From Mesorhizobium sp. DCY119 (GTDB lineage Bacteria > Pseudomonadota > Alphaproteobacteria > Rhizobiales > Rhizobiaceae), in NCBI RefSeq assembly GCF_003590645.1, contig NZ_CP031834.1, positions 1,116,001 through 1,180,000 on the forward strand: a DNA stretch of 64,000 nt. Reading direction: 5' to 3'. Each line of letters starts with the position of its first letter. Position 1 is the stretch's first letter. Under the pieces are notes generated by a model. The model was not told the origin of the DNA. It saw only the letters and a program-made list of their open reading frames with translations, and made no database searches. A program made the translations under genes and the position numbers. Positions 27,337-33,982 of the stretch are shown here, one piece after another.

Positions 27337-27711
27337 ACCAGGCAGGCGGCCGGCGGTCGCTGCCAGCGCCTCGATCAGGTCGGTGCCGGAATAGGGTTTG
27401 CCGACGACGAGGACGCCGGGAAAGGCGGTAAAGATTTCATCGACATCCGCATAGCCCGACGCAAAGATGAACGGCACGCCGTTCTCATGGATTTTCTTCG
27501 CGAAAGGCAGTGTCGAGGCACCTCCGAGCATGACGTCGAGGATCGCGGCATCGAAGTCTTTCGATGCCTGCTCCTCGTCGATCTCGTCAAGGTTGCGGGC
27601 AATCACTGCATCTGCAGCGCCATTGTCCCGGCACAGCTGTTCGACATCCATCGCAATGAGGAACTCGTCCTCAAGGATCAGGATGCGCATACCGGAAAGC
27701 AAATTTGCCAA
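27322..27711 (-). CDS. Single-domain response regulator
   Basis: Stand-alone receiver domain, 129 residues, with ILILEDEFLIAMD, phospho-acceptor Asp in AILDVMLGG and Lys in VVGKPYSG. The FLIAMD opening and FASGY in place of a typical T/S loop resemble the single-domain receivers that take phosphate from HWE kinases and modulate the PhyR pathway. TTG 27711 is favoured by AAGGTGA at good spacing; ATG 27690 is an alternative. It converges on ecfG with a 15-bp overlap. No EcfG promoter was found upstream. Confidence 0.85.
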   Translation of the reverse strand: MANLLSGMRILILEDEFLIAMDVEQLCRDNGAADAVIARNLDEIDEEQASKDFDAAILDVMLGGASTLPFAKKIHENGVPFIFASGYADVDEIFTAFPGVLVVGKPYSGTDLIEALAATAGRLPGSSGV

Positions 27712-27802
27712 TTCAAATCACCTTGTTGAAAGGCGGCAAGTCATGACGGGTAACACCCGCGCTGTCATTTAAAAAAGACATGTATCCGAATACGCGCAAC
27801 TT

Positions 27803-27827
27803 GGAACTCACAGACCTCCAATGCGTT
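27803..27827 (+). promoter_or_regulatory. EcfG promoter of the Crp/Fnr regulator gene
   Basis: GGAAC (27803-27807), 16-bp spacer, CGTT (27824-27827). Perfect consensus, 29 bp before the GTG start. Confidence 0.82.
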
Positions 27828-27856
27828 GAAATAAATCGGCTTTTGGGGAGAGTTCC

Positions 27857-28618
27857 GTGGCAGCACAGCAGGCTAGATCATTTTTGGCACGGCAATTTTC
27901 CTGCGAGAAGTGCCCGCTGCGGCCTCTCAAGGTGTTTCGCGAGTTCGAAAAAGAGGAGCTCGCCTTCGTCAGCAAGTTCAAGAAGGGCGAGCTGGCGGTA
28001 GACAAGGGCGCGACAGTTCTGGTCGAGGGGAACCACAGCGCTCACCTTTATACCGTGCTTTCGGGCTGGGGTTTTCGCTACAAGCTGATGTCGGACGGCC
28101 GCCGCCAGATTCTCAACTATCTGATGCCGGGCGACCTGATCGGTCTGCAAGGGAGCCTGATGGGAGAGATGCAGCATTCGGTCGAGGCGCTTTCACCGAT
28201 GCTGCTGTGCGTGTTCGAGCGCGACCAGCTGCATGAGCTCTATCGCAACTATCCCGGCCTTGCCTACGACATAACCTGGATCGCATCGCGCGAAGAGCAG
28301 ATGCTGGACGAAAACCTGCTGAGCGTCGGACGCCGCACCGCACTTGAACGCGCCGCCTACCTCATCGCCTTCATCGGCAGCCGGGCGAAGACCGTCGGCC
28401 TGAACGGCAAGCAGACGATGGAAATACCGATTACGCAGCAGCATATCGCCGACACGCTTGGCCTGTCGCTCGTCCACACCAACAAGACGCTGCGCAAGCT
28501 GATGGATCGCGAGTTGATCATCTGGCGGGACGGTGGTTGCGAAATCCTGGAGGTTGACGGCCTTATGACGCTGGCCCGGTGGGAGGGGTTGAACGAAGTG
28601 CTTCGCCCTTTGGTGTAG
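27857..28618 (+). CDS. Crp/Fnr-family transcriptional regulator
   Basis: A 253-residue Crp/Fnr regulator. The cyclic-nucleotide-binding-like beta roll spans about 35-150 (TVLVEGNHSAHLYTVLSGWGFRYK, in parts) and the HTH_Crp domain about 165-235 (ITQQHIADTLGLSLVHTNKTLRKL). Two N-terminal cysteines occur in FSCEKCPLRP, but the four-Cys Fnr cluster pattern is not seen, so oxygen sensing is unproven. GTG 27857 has GGGGAG upstream. An EcfG promoter places it in the stress regulon, where it would extend the cascade to a second set of genes. Confidence 0.86.
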   Translation: MAAQQARSFLARQFSCEKCPLRPLKVFREFEKEELAFVSKFKKGELAVDKGATVLVEGNHSAHLYTVLSGWGFRYKLMSDGRRQILNYLMPGDLIGLQGSLMGEMQHSVEALSPMLLCVFERDQLHELYRNYPGLAYDITWIASREEQMLDENLLSVGRRTALERAAYLIAFIGSRAKTVGLNGKQTMEIPITQQHIADTLGLSLVHTNKTLRKLMDRELIIWRDGGCEILEVDGLMTLARWEGLNEVLRPLV

Positions 28619-28647
28619 ATTCAGGTGATGACGGCCTGACCTGAATC
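28618..28647. terminator. Hairpin between converging regulator and permease genes
   Basis: GATTCAGGT (28618-28626) and ACCTGAATC (28639-28647) form a perfect 9-bp stem with a 12-nt loop between two convergent genes. No T-tract follows; probably bidirectional 3'-end structure. Confidence 0.55.
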
Positions 28648-28656
28648 CGGGTGTGC

Positions 28657-29745
28657 TCACTCCGCGCCCCAGTCCAGTCCCGGAACGATGTTGCGGAAGA
28701 TCGCGTAAACGATCAGCAGCGCCGGTATGGCTATGAAGCCGCCAAGGGCGCCCCAAAGCCAGATCCAGAAAATCAGTGCCAGAACCACGAGGAAAGGGTT
28801 CAGCGTCATCGTTCGGCCGATCACCATCGGCGTGACGAACTGCGCCTCGATGGTGTTGATGGCAAGGTAGATCGCGACCGGCAGGAAGGCCCCGCCCAGC
28901 GAATCGAATTCCGAGAGGCCGATCAGAAACAGGATGACGACCATCACCGCCGGGCCGATGAAGACGACGAAATTCGTCAGTATCGCCAGCGCGCCCCAAA
29001 GCAATGCCGAAGGTACGCCGATGAGATAAAGCCCGACGCCAACGGCCAACCCCTCGCCGATGTTGATGAGGCTGATGGACAGCAGATAGCGCGAGACCAT
29101 CTGCTCGACGTCGCGGAAGATATGCGCGACGCGCCAGCGCAGCCGGCGATTGAAGCAAAGCGTGAGTATGGCCGTGCGTGTCTGGTGGCGGGTGGCGACG
29201 AAAAAATAGAGGCTGGCGAAAAAGATCAGGATCTGCCCGAAGACGGCCGGCGCCAGCGTCGCCATGCTTTCCACGCCCATGCCCTCATCCACCGATACGG
29301 TCAGGCCCTTGCCGCCGGTCAATTCGCGCAGCTGGTCGCGCATGCCGCGCATGGCGTCGAGAGGCCCCTTCAGCTCGGAAAGCTGATGCTGCAGATTTCC
29401 CCAGATCTGGGGCAGCCGCCCGATCCAGAAGGAAAGCGGTGCTGCGACCGCTAGCGCGAAGAGACAGGCGACGGCGACGAACAGAAGGACAACGAGAATG
29501 GCAGAGAGGCCGGGCAACAGGCCGCGCCGCTCGAGTTTCGAGGCAAGCGGCCCGAGCATCAGGCCGACGACGATGCCGAGCGAAACGGGTGCCAGGATAT
29601 ACTGGCCGGCCCACAAGGCGAATATGAAAGCGAGCAGCCCAACGAAGATGACCGACACCTGCGAGGACCGGCTAAGGAAGATCTCGATATTCGACTTTGG
29701 CGGCAATCTTACGATTGGCGCCTTCTTGGCCGTTCGTTCGGTCAT
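28657..29745 (-). CDS. AI-2E family (PerM/YhhT-like) membrane permease
   Basis: A 362-residue polytopic membrane protein of the AI-2E transporter family. Hydrophobic segments are seen near 30-85 (two or three), 150-175 and 205-330, with the extramembrane coiled section about 95-140 that is typical of the group. Landmarks are NIGEGLAVGVGLYLIGVPSA and the C-terminal GAFLPVAIYLAINTIEAQFVTP region. Substrates of the family vary (autoinducer-2, ions) and cannot be told from sequence. An EcfG promoter with a 17-bp spacer lies upstream. Confidence 0.85.
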   Translation of the reverse strand: MTERTAKKAPIVRLPPKSNIEIFLSRSSQVSVIFVGLLAFIFALWAGQYILAPVSLGIVVGLMLGPLASKLERRGLLPGLSAILVVLLFVAVACLFALAVAAPLSFWIGRLPQIWGNLQHQLSELKGPLDAMRGMRDQLRELTGGKGLTVSVDEGMGVESMATLAPAVFGQILIFFASLYFFVATRHQTRTAILTLCFNRRLRWRVAHIFRDVEQMVSRYLLSISLINIGEGLAVGVGLYLIGVPSALLWGALAILTNFVVFIGPAVMVVILFLIGLSEFDSLGGAFLPVAIYLAINTIEAQFVTPMVIGRTMTLNPFLVVLALIFWIWLWGALGGFIAIPALLIVYAIFRNIVPGLDWGAE

Positions 29746-29775
29746 TCAATAATTCCGGCTGGACTTGACCACGGA

Positions 29776-29801
29776 AACGCACTTTCATCGCGTTTCGTTC
29801 C
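29776..29801 (-). promoter_or_regulatory. EcfG promoter of the AI-2E family gene (17-bp spacer)
   Basis: Reverse-strand GGAAC (29801-29797), 17-bp spacer, CGTT (29779-29776), 31 bp before the ATG at 29745. It is back to back with the promoter of the DUF883 gene. Confidence 0.68.
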
Positions 29802-29809
29802 TTCCCGGC

Positions 29810-29834
29810 GGAACCTCGCCGCATATGAGGCGTT
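29810..29834 (+). promoter_or_regulatory. EcfG promoter of the DUF883 gene
   Basis: GGAAC (29810-29814), 16-bp spacer, CGTT (29831-29834). Perfect consensus, 30 bp before the ATG. Confidence 0.83.
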
Positions 29835-29864
29835 TTGGACCGTACAAACCCAAGGAGTTGAACC

Positions 29865-30200
29865 ATGGCCGCAGCTGCAGGCAAATCCACCCGGAACGAC
29901 AATGATACGGTCACGACCTCGGATATCGAGGCTGACATCCGCCAGTTGCGCGCCGATATCGCCAAGCTGACCGAGCAATTGGCCACGACCGGGGAGCATT
30001 CCTATGGCGCCGCGCGCCGCGCAGCCAAGGAAGGCGTTGAACAGCTCCGGGCTCAGGGCGAAGCGACGATCGAAAGCCTGCGCGGCAATGCCAAGGATAT
30101 CGAAGACCAGATCACCGCCGCCGTGCGGGAGAAGCCGGTCACATCGCTGGCCATCGCAGCCGGCGTGGGCTTCCTGTTCGCGCTGTTGTCGCGCCGCTAG
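29865..30200 (+). CDS. DUF883/ElaB-YqjD-like membrane-anchored protein
   Basis: A 111-residue protein with a polar, helix-forming body (about 20-85: EADIRQLRADIAKLTEQLA and a second charged helix) and a C-terminal membrane anchor (about 90-108, SLAIAAGVGFLFALLSRR). This is the ElaB/YqjD/DUF883 plan, a family tied to ribosome association and stationary-phase stress in E. coli. It is followed 24 bp later by a gene for a membrane protein and preceded by a perfect EcfG promoter. Confidence 0.85.
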   Translation: MAAAAGKSTRNDNDTVTTSDIEADIRQLRADIAKLTEQLATTGEHSYGAARRAAKEGVEQLRAQGEATIESLRGNAKDIEDQITAAVREKPVTSLAIAAGVGFLFALLSRR

Positions 30201-30224
30201 AACGCGCGGCGGGGGACGCAGAGT

Positions 30225-30689
30225 ATGCTCGCATCGCTTATTGCAAGTTTCGCTTCGGGCGAGACGCTCCATGCCGTGCGCCGCGCCAAGCGCGCGGCAA
30301 TCGCCTATCTGCTGGCGGGCGTTGCCGCGCTTATCGGCCTCAGCTTCCTGATCGCCGGGGCCTATATCTGGACAGCGCACCACTACGGCTGGACACGAGC
30401 AGCCGTCGCGTTCGGCGTCGGCTTTCTCGTTCTTGCCGGGCTCGTTCTCCTCATCAACAAGCTGACATCCGGCGCGCAGCGCCGACGTGAAACGCGCAGG
30501 CGCAACAAGGATCTGACGGCGCTCGCAGCTGCTTCGGCTCTTGCGGTGCTGCCAGGGCTGTTTCGTGGCAAGGCCGGCCTGGGCGCGATCGTAGCGCCGG
30601 CCTTGGCCGTGGTGGCTTACGAAATCTATCGGGAAAACCGCAAATCGCGCCGCCGGTCGGGCGAACAACCGCTCGACGACGCGGACTGA
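30225..30689 (+). CDS. Membrane protein, holin-X/DUF1469-like
   Basis: A 154-residue inner-membrane protein with hydrophobic stretches at about 27-50, 58-82, 98-110 and 115-130 and basic loops (AQRRRETRRRNKD). The size and its pairing with a DUF883 protein match the YqjE-like partner in the yqjD-yqjE-yqjK arrangement of enterobacteria. It is probably co-transcribed with the gene upstream from the EcfG promoter. Function unknown. Confidence 0.72.
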   Translation: MLASLIASFASGETLHAVRRAKRAAIAYLLAGVAALIGLSFLIAGAYIWTAHHYGWTRAAVAFGVGFLVLAGLVLLINKLTSGAQRRRETRRRNKDLTALAAASALAVLPGLFRGKAGLGAIVAPALAVVAYEIYRENRKSRRRSGEQPLDDAD

Positions 30690-30697
30690 TCACTACA

Positions 30698-32242
30698 TCA
30701 GTCTGCAAACTGCTCGAGCGGCATCGATATTTTCGCCTTCACGCCACCCGGCAGGAATTCGTGGGTCACTTCGCTTGAGATGATCTTCGACAGGCTGCGC
30801 CGGATCAGGATCGAACCGAAGCCAAAGCGTTGCGGCGTTTCGACCGCCGGTCCGCCGGCTTCCTTCCACGTCAGTGTCAGGCGTCGGGACTGGCGGGTTT
30901 TCTCGACCTTCCAGCCAAGGTTGACAGTTCCGCCGGGCGTGGAAAGCGAGCCGTATTTCATCGCGTTGCTGGCCAGTTCGTGCAGGATGAGGCCGAGCCC
31001 AAGCGCCTGATCGGGCGACAGAAAGATATCCTCGCCGGAAATTTTGATGCGTGGCGTTTCTTCGTCGTCGAACGGCTTCACTTCAAGCTGGATCAGTTCG
31101 TCGAGCGCTATGCCGCGCCATTCCCTGTCCGACAGCATGCCGTGGGCTAGCCCGAGCGCCTGTAGCCTGGCGCTGAAGGCGTCCAGAAACTCGCCGGGCT
31201 CGCGCGCGTGGCGCACGGTCTGCGTCGCCAGCGCCTGGACGGTCGCCAGCGTGTTCTTTACGCGATGGTTGAGTTCGCGCAGCAGCAGGCGCTGGCGTTC
31301 TTCAGCCAGCTTTCTTTCACTGATATCGTAATTGACGCCGAAGACGAGCGTGGCATTGCCAGCCGCATCGCGTTCGACGACCCGCCCGCGCGCGCCGAGC
31401 CAGCGTGCGGGTTCGACGCCGGCGATCCGGTATTCGCCGACATAGTCTTCATTGCTCGACAGGGCCTGCCTGAAGCTTCTTTCAGCCTGCCGCACGTCGC
31501 GGCGGTCGACTGCGCGGAAAATCTGCCGTGCGGTCAACCGTGTGGTTGGCGCCAGACCGAGCAGGACCGGGAAAAGCGTATCGCATTCGATCGCGCCGGT
31601 GCGCACATCCCAGGCCCAGCTTGCCAGCGACGCGGCCTCCACTGCAACGGTGCGGCGTTTTTCTTCACGCTCCAGTTCGGCGCGGGCAAGCGCGCCGGTG
31701 CGCGTGCCTTCCTTGAGCGCGAAGAGGCTGGAGGCGAGCCCGGCAAGCATCTTCAACTGGTTGAGTTTTTCCGGCGAGGGACGCTGTCGCGGCTTGCGGT
31801 CGATGACGCAGAGCGTGCCGATGCGCTCGCCGGAAACGGTGATCGGCGCTCCGGCATAAAAACGGATGTGAGGTTCGCCGGTGACGAGGCCGTTCGACGA
31901 AAAGCGCGGGTCGGCGGTGGCGTCCGGGATCACCATTACGTCGTCGCCGGCGGTGATGGCATGCGCGCAGAAGGAAAGGCTGACCGGCGTTTCCGTGCCC
32001 TCCATGCCGATGCACGACTTGAACCATTGCCGCTCGATATCGACGAGGCTGACAAGCGCGATGGGCACGTCCATGAGTGCGGCGGCAAGGCCGGTGAGGC
32101 GATCGAAATCGGGGTCGGAAGATGTATCCAGCGTCTGCAAGCCGTATAGAACCGCGCGCCTGTGTTCGTCGCCGACGATCTGCCTGACGTCTGCCGGCAA
32201 GGCGTCCAGCGTTTCCGAATTATCCCGATCTGCTTCGTGCAT
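30698..32242 (-). CDS. GAF-PAS HWE histidine kinase
   Basis: Soluble sensor kinase of 514 residues. Residues about 25-165 form a GAF domain (FDRLTGLAAALMDVPIALVSLVD, in parts; RIGTLCVIDRKPR), about 195-305 a PAS domain with a PAC end (FGVNYDISERKLAEERQ). The HWE core starts RELNHRVKNTLATVQALA with likely phospho-acceptor His326, then the WRGIAL motif and HELASNAMKYGSLS. I chose ATG 32242 (MHEADRDNSE); the frame opens 19 codons earlier. The gene converges on the membrane-protein gene. A bacteriophytochrome-like blue/red photosensor is unlikely: no conserved chromophore Cys is obvious. Confidence 0.87.
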   Translation of the reverse strand: MHEADRDNSETLDALPADVRQIVGDEHRRAVLYGLQTLDTSSDPDFDRLTGLAAALMDVPIALVSLVDIERQWFKSCIGMEGTETPVSLSFCAHAITAGDDVMVIPDATADPRFSSNGLVTGEPHIRFYAGAPITVSGERIGTLCVIDRKPRQRPSPEKLNQLKMLAGLASSLFALKEGTRTGALARAELEREEKRRTVAVEAASLASWAWDVRTGAIECDTLFPVLLGLAPTTRLTARQIFRAVDRRDVRQAERSFRQALSSNEDYVGEYRIAGVEPARWLGARGRVVERDAAGNATLVFGVNYDISERKLAEERQRLLLRELNHRVKNTLATVQALATQTVRHAREPGEFLDAFSARLQALGLAHGMLSDREWRGIALDELIQLEVKPFDDEETPRIKISGEDIFLSPDQALGLGLILHELASNAMKYGSLSTPGGTVNLGWKVEKTRQSRRLTLTWKEAGGPAVETPQRFGFGSILIRRSLSKIISSEVTHEFLPGGVKAKISMPLEQFAD

Positions 32243-32291
32243 TTCTAACTGCCCAGGCCCGAACTGAAAAAATCCCGCGAACGTCGTCGTG

Positions 32292-32316
32292 GGAACCACC
32301 CCGGTCTGGACGCATT
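32292..32316 (+). promoter_or_regulatory. Weak EcfG-like promoter before the 58-residue membrane protein
   Basis: GGAAC (32292-32296), 16-bp spacer, CATT (32313-32316). One mismatch in the -10 element (CATT for CGTT). Position suits the small gene at 32365, but a chance match cannot be excluded. Confidence 0.4.
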
Positions 32317-32364
32317 GACCACAAGGAGAAAAAGGCGCGCCTGCGCGCCGTATGGAGGTTTATC

Positions 32365-32541
32365 TTGCCCAAGACAATTCCGACCGACAAGGCGCGACAG
32401 GGCCGGCGCGGCTGGCATGTCCTCTTGATTTTGATATGCGCGTTGCTGCTTGCGGCTGTGGCCTGGTTTGCGGTCGAGTTTTACGGCAAATCCATCGAGC
32501 CGGCAGCCGATCAGCCGGCGCCGGCCAGCCAGACGAACTAG
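32365..32541 (+). CDS. 58-residue single-pass membrane protein
   Basis: A short gene read from TTG at 32365 to TAG, preceded by GGAGG about 9 nt upstream. The protein has a basic N-terminus (KARQGRRGW), one hydrophobic helix at about 19-38 (VLLILICALLLAAVAWFAVE) and a Pro/Ala-rich tail. Topology is probably N-in. It lies between two genes of the stress island, with a one-mismatch EcfG site upstream. No family recognised. Confidence 0.65.
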   Translation: MPKTIPTDKARQGRRGWHVLLILICALLLAAVAWFAVEFYGKSIEPAADQPAPASQTN

Positions 32542-32771
32542 ACCTGACGTCTCGTCCGGGATTGCCGATTTCAGGGAATTTCCAGTGTGCTGCGCAGAAC
32601 TGGCGATTTCGCAAGCCGCACTCATATGCGGCAAAAATCCGCAAGAACGCGGAATGCAGATCGTGCTCTCAACCCGGTCGAGCACGGCAACAAAACCATT
32701 GGGAATGCTCCAGATACATCGAAGAAACGGCTACCCCACGCGCCGGCATAGATAATTGAAATCGTGGGCGC

Positions 32772-32796
32772 AACGCGCCGAGCGCTGAATGGTTCC
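32772..32796 (-). promoter_or_regulatory. Orphan EcfG promoter facing no recognised gene
   Basis: Reverse-strand GGAAC (32796-32792), 16-bp spacer, CGTT (32775-32772). Perfect consensus. The nearest reverse-strand gene is the GAF-PAS kinase more than 500 bp downstream, with a forward gene in between. Confidence 0.6.
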
Positions 32797-32851
32797 GTCG
32801 CTGCGCAAATTTTCTGCTTGTCCAAAAGGACAATGCCGGGCGGCAAATTTC

Positions 32852-32876
32852 GGAACTCGATGGAAGTAACGGCGTT
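32852..32876 (+). promoter_or_regulatory. EcfG promoter of the PRC-barrel gene
   Basis: GGAAC (32852-32856), 16-bp spacer, CGTT (32873-32876). Perfect consensus, about 90 bp before the ATG. Confidence 0.82.
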
Positions 32877-32968
32877 GTGAGGTTGTGATGCCGCGCCCGA
32901 GTTTTCCCTGCGACGGTTCGACCGGGGCGCGGCAGTGCATAAGAGATCACGCACAAGGAGAGACTATC

Positions 32969-33922
32969 ATGTTCCGCAATCTTTTGGCTACGACTGCAAT
33001 CGCCACCCTGATGGCTACCGCTGCATATGCGCAGGAATCCGCTACCCCGGCTCCTGCCAACCCTGCTCCGATGGCTCAGGAGGCCGCACCTGCCGAGACG
33101 CCGGTGACCCGCGCTGACGGTCATCTTGCCAGCAACATCATCGGCGAAACCGTCTACAACGGTACCGGGGAACAGGCTGAGAACATCGGCAAGGTCAACG
33201 ACATCGTCATCAACAAGGACGGCGCGATCGAGTCGCTCGTCGTCGGCGTCGGTGGTTTCCTTGGCCTTGGCGCCAAGAACGTTGCCGTCAACTATTCCGA
33301 GGTCGATTGGGCCGAGCAGAATGGCGACCGCTGGGCCGTGGTGAATACCACCAAGGAACAGCTCCAGGCACTGCCTGACTTCGATCGCCGCGGCTATGAT
33401 CCTGCACCGGCGCCTGCCGCTGCTTCGGATACGACGGCACCGGCAACTGACAATACTGCGATGGCTCCGGCCACCCCGGCACCGTCGAACGATAACACGG
33501 CCGCAGCCCCTGCCGCTCCGTCGAACGACAACACTGCGCAGGCTCCGGCAGCGACGGATACCACCGAAACCGCTGCAATCGACAAGTCGCAGCTGACCGA
33601 GGTGCCGGTCGGTGAAATCCGTTCGGAAGAGCTGACGGGCACCACCGTTTATGGGGCTGAAGACGCCAACGTCGGCAAGATCGGCGATGTCGTTCTGAAG
33701 GACGACAAGGTCGATGCAGTCATCATCGATGTCGGTGGGTTCCTCGGCGTGGGTGCCAAGGAAGTCGCCGTCGGCATGGATAAGCTGGCCTTCATGACCG
33801 ACAAGGACGGCAACAAGTATCTCTACACCAACTTCACCAAGGACCAGCTCGAAGCGCAGCCCGCTTACGACAAGGCAACCTTTGGTGACAAGCGTGACGA
33901 GCAGCTTCTGAAGATGAACTAA
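32969..33922 (+). CDS. Secreted protein with two PRC-barrel domains
   Basis: A 317-residue exported protein. The signal peptide covers about 1-21 (LLATTAIATLMATAAYA, then QE). Two PRC-barrel domains share the pattern ETVYNGTGEQAENIGKVNDI ... VGVGGFLGLGAKNVAV and TTVYGAEDANVGKIGDVV ... DVGGFLGVGAKEVAV. A Pro/Ala/Asn-rich linker with repeats of APSNDNTA separates them. ATG 32969 follows AAGGAGAG. Such proteins occur widely in rhizobia and are often stress-induced; molecular role unknown. Confidence 0.85.
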   Translation: MFRNLLATTAIATLMATAAYAQESATPAPANPAPMAQEAAPAETPVTRADGHLASNIIGETVYNGTGEQAENIGKVNDIVINKDGAIESLVVGVGGFLGLGAKNVAVNYSEVDWAEQNGDRWAVVNTTKEQLQALPDFDRRGYDPAPAPAAASDTTAPATDNTAMAPATPAPSNDNTAAAPAAPSNDNTAQAPAATDTTETAAIDKSQLTEVPVGEIRSEELTGTTVYGAEDANVGKIGDVVLKDDKVDAVIIDVGGFLGVGAKEVAVGMDKLAFMTDKDGNKYLYTNFTKDQLEAQPAYDKATFGDKRDEQLLKMN

Positions 33923-33949
33923 CCGTCGATCATTGTATCGGTGATTTTG

Positions 33950-33982
33950 GCCCGCGCCGGCAACGGCGTGGGCTTCTTTTTG
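33950..33982 (+). terminator. Intrinsic terminator after the PRC-barrel gene
   Basis: GCCCGCGCCG pairs with CGGCGTGGGC (one G-T pair), GCAA loop, followed by TTCTTTTT. Strong terminator for the forward gene, lying directly next to the 3' end of the convergent hydrolase gene. Confidence 0.85.

Larger units (their letters stand above)
32542..32968. other. 427-bp intergenic region with divergent EcfG promoters and hairpins
   Basis: No convincing protein gene is present; the open frames are short and lack ribosome sites. It holds a reverse-facing EcfG promoter (32772-32796), a small stem TTGTCC-AAAA-GGACAA (32818-32833) and the forward EcfG promoter of the PRC-barrel gene (32852-32876). Reverse-strand transcription from the first would yield RNA with hairpins near 32625-32642 (GCCGCA/TGCGGC) and about 32664-32690 (CGTGCTC/GAGCACG). 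Confidence 0.6.

Noticed and set aside
27857-28618. Reading the Crp/Fnr protein as an oxygen-sensing Fnr
   Set aside because: Only two N-terminal cysteines (CEKC) are present; the full four-Cys pattern for a 4Fe-4S cluster is not seen.
28676-28702. EcfG-like match GGAAC-N17-CGTA on the forward strand
   Set aside because: It has a mismatch, lies inside the 3' end of the AI-2E gene and faces no forward gene start nearby.
32245-32685. Reverse-strand open frame of 146 codons between the kinase and the PRC-barrel gene
   Set aside because: No Shine-Dalgarno, atypical composition, and it opposes the better-supported 58-residue forward gene. It remains part of the possible orphan transcript.
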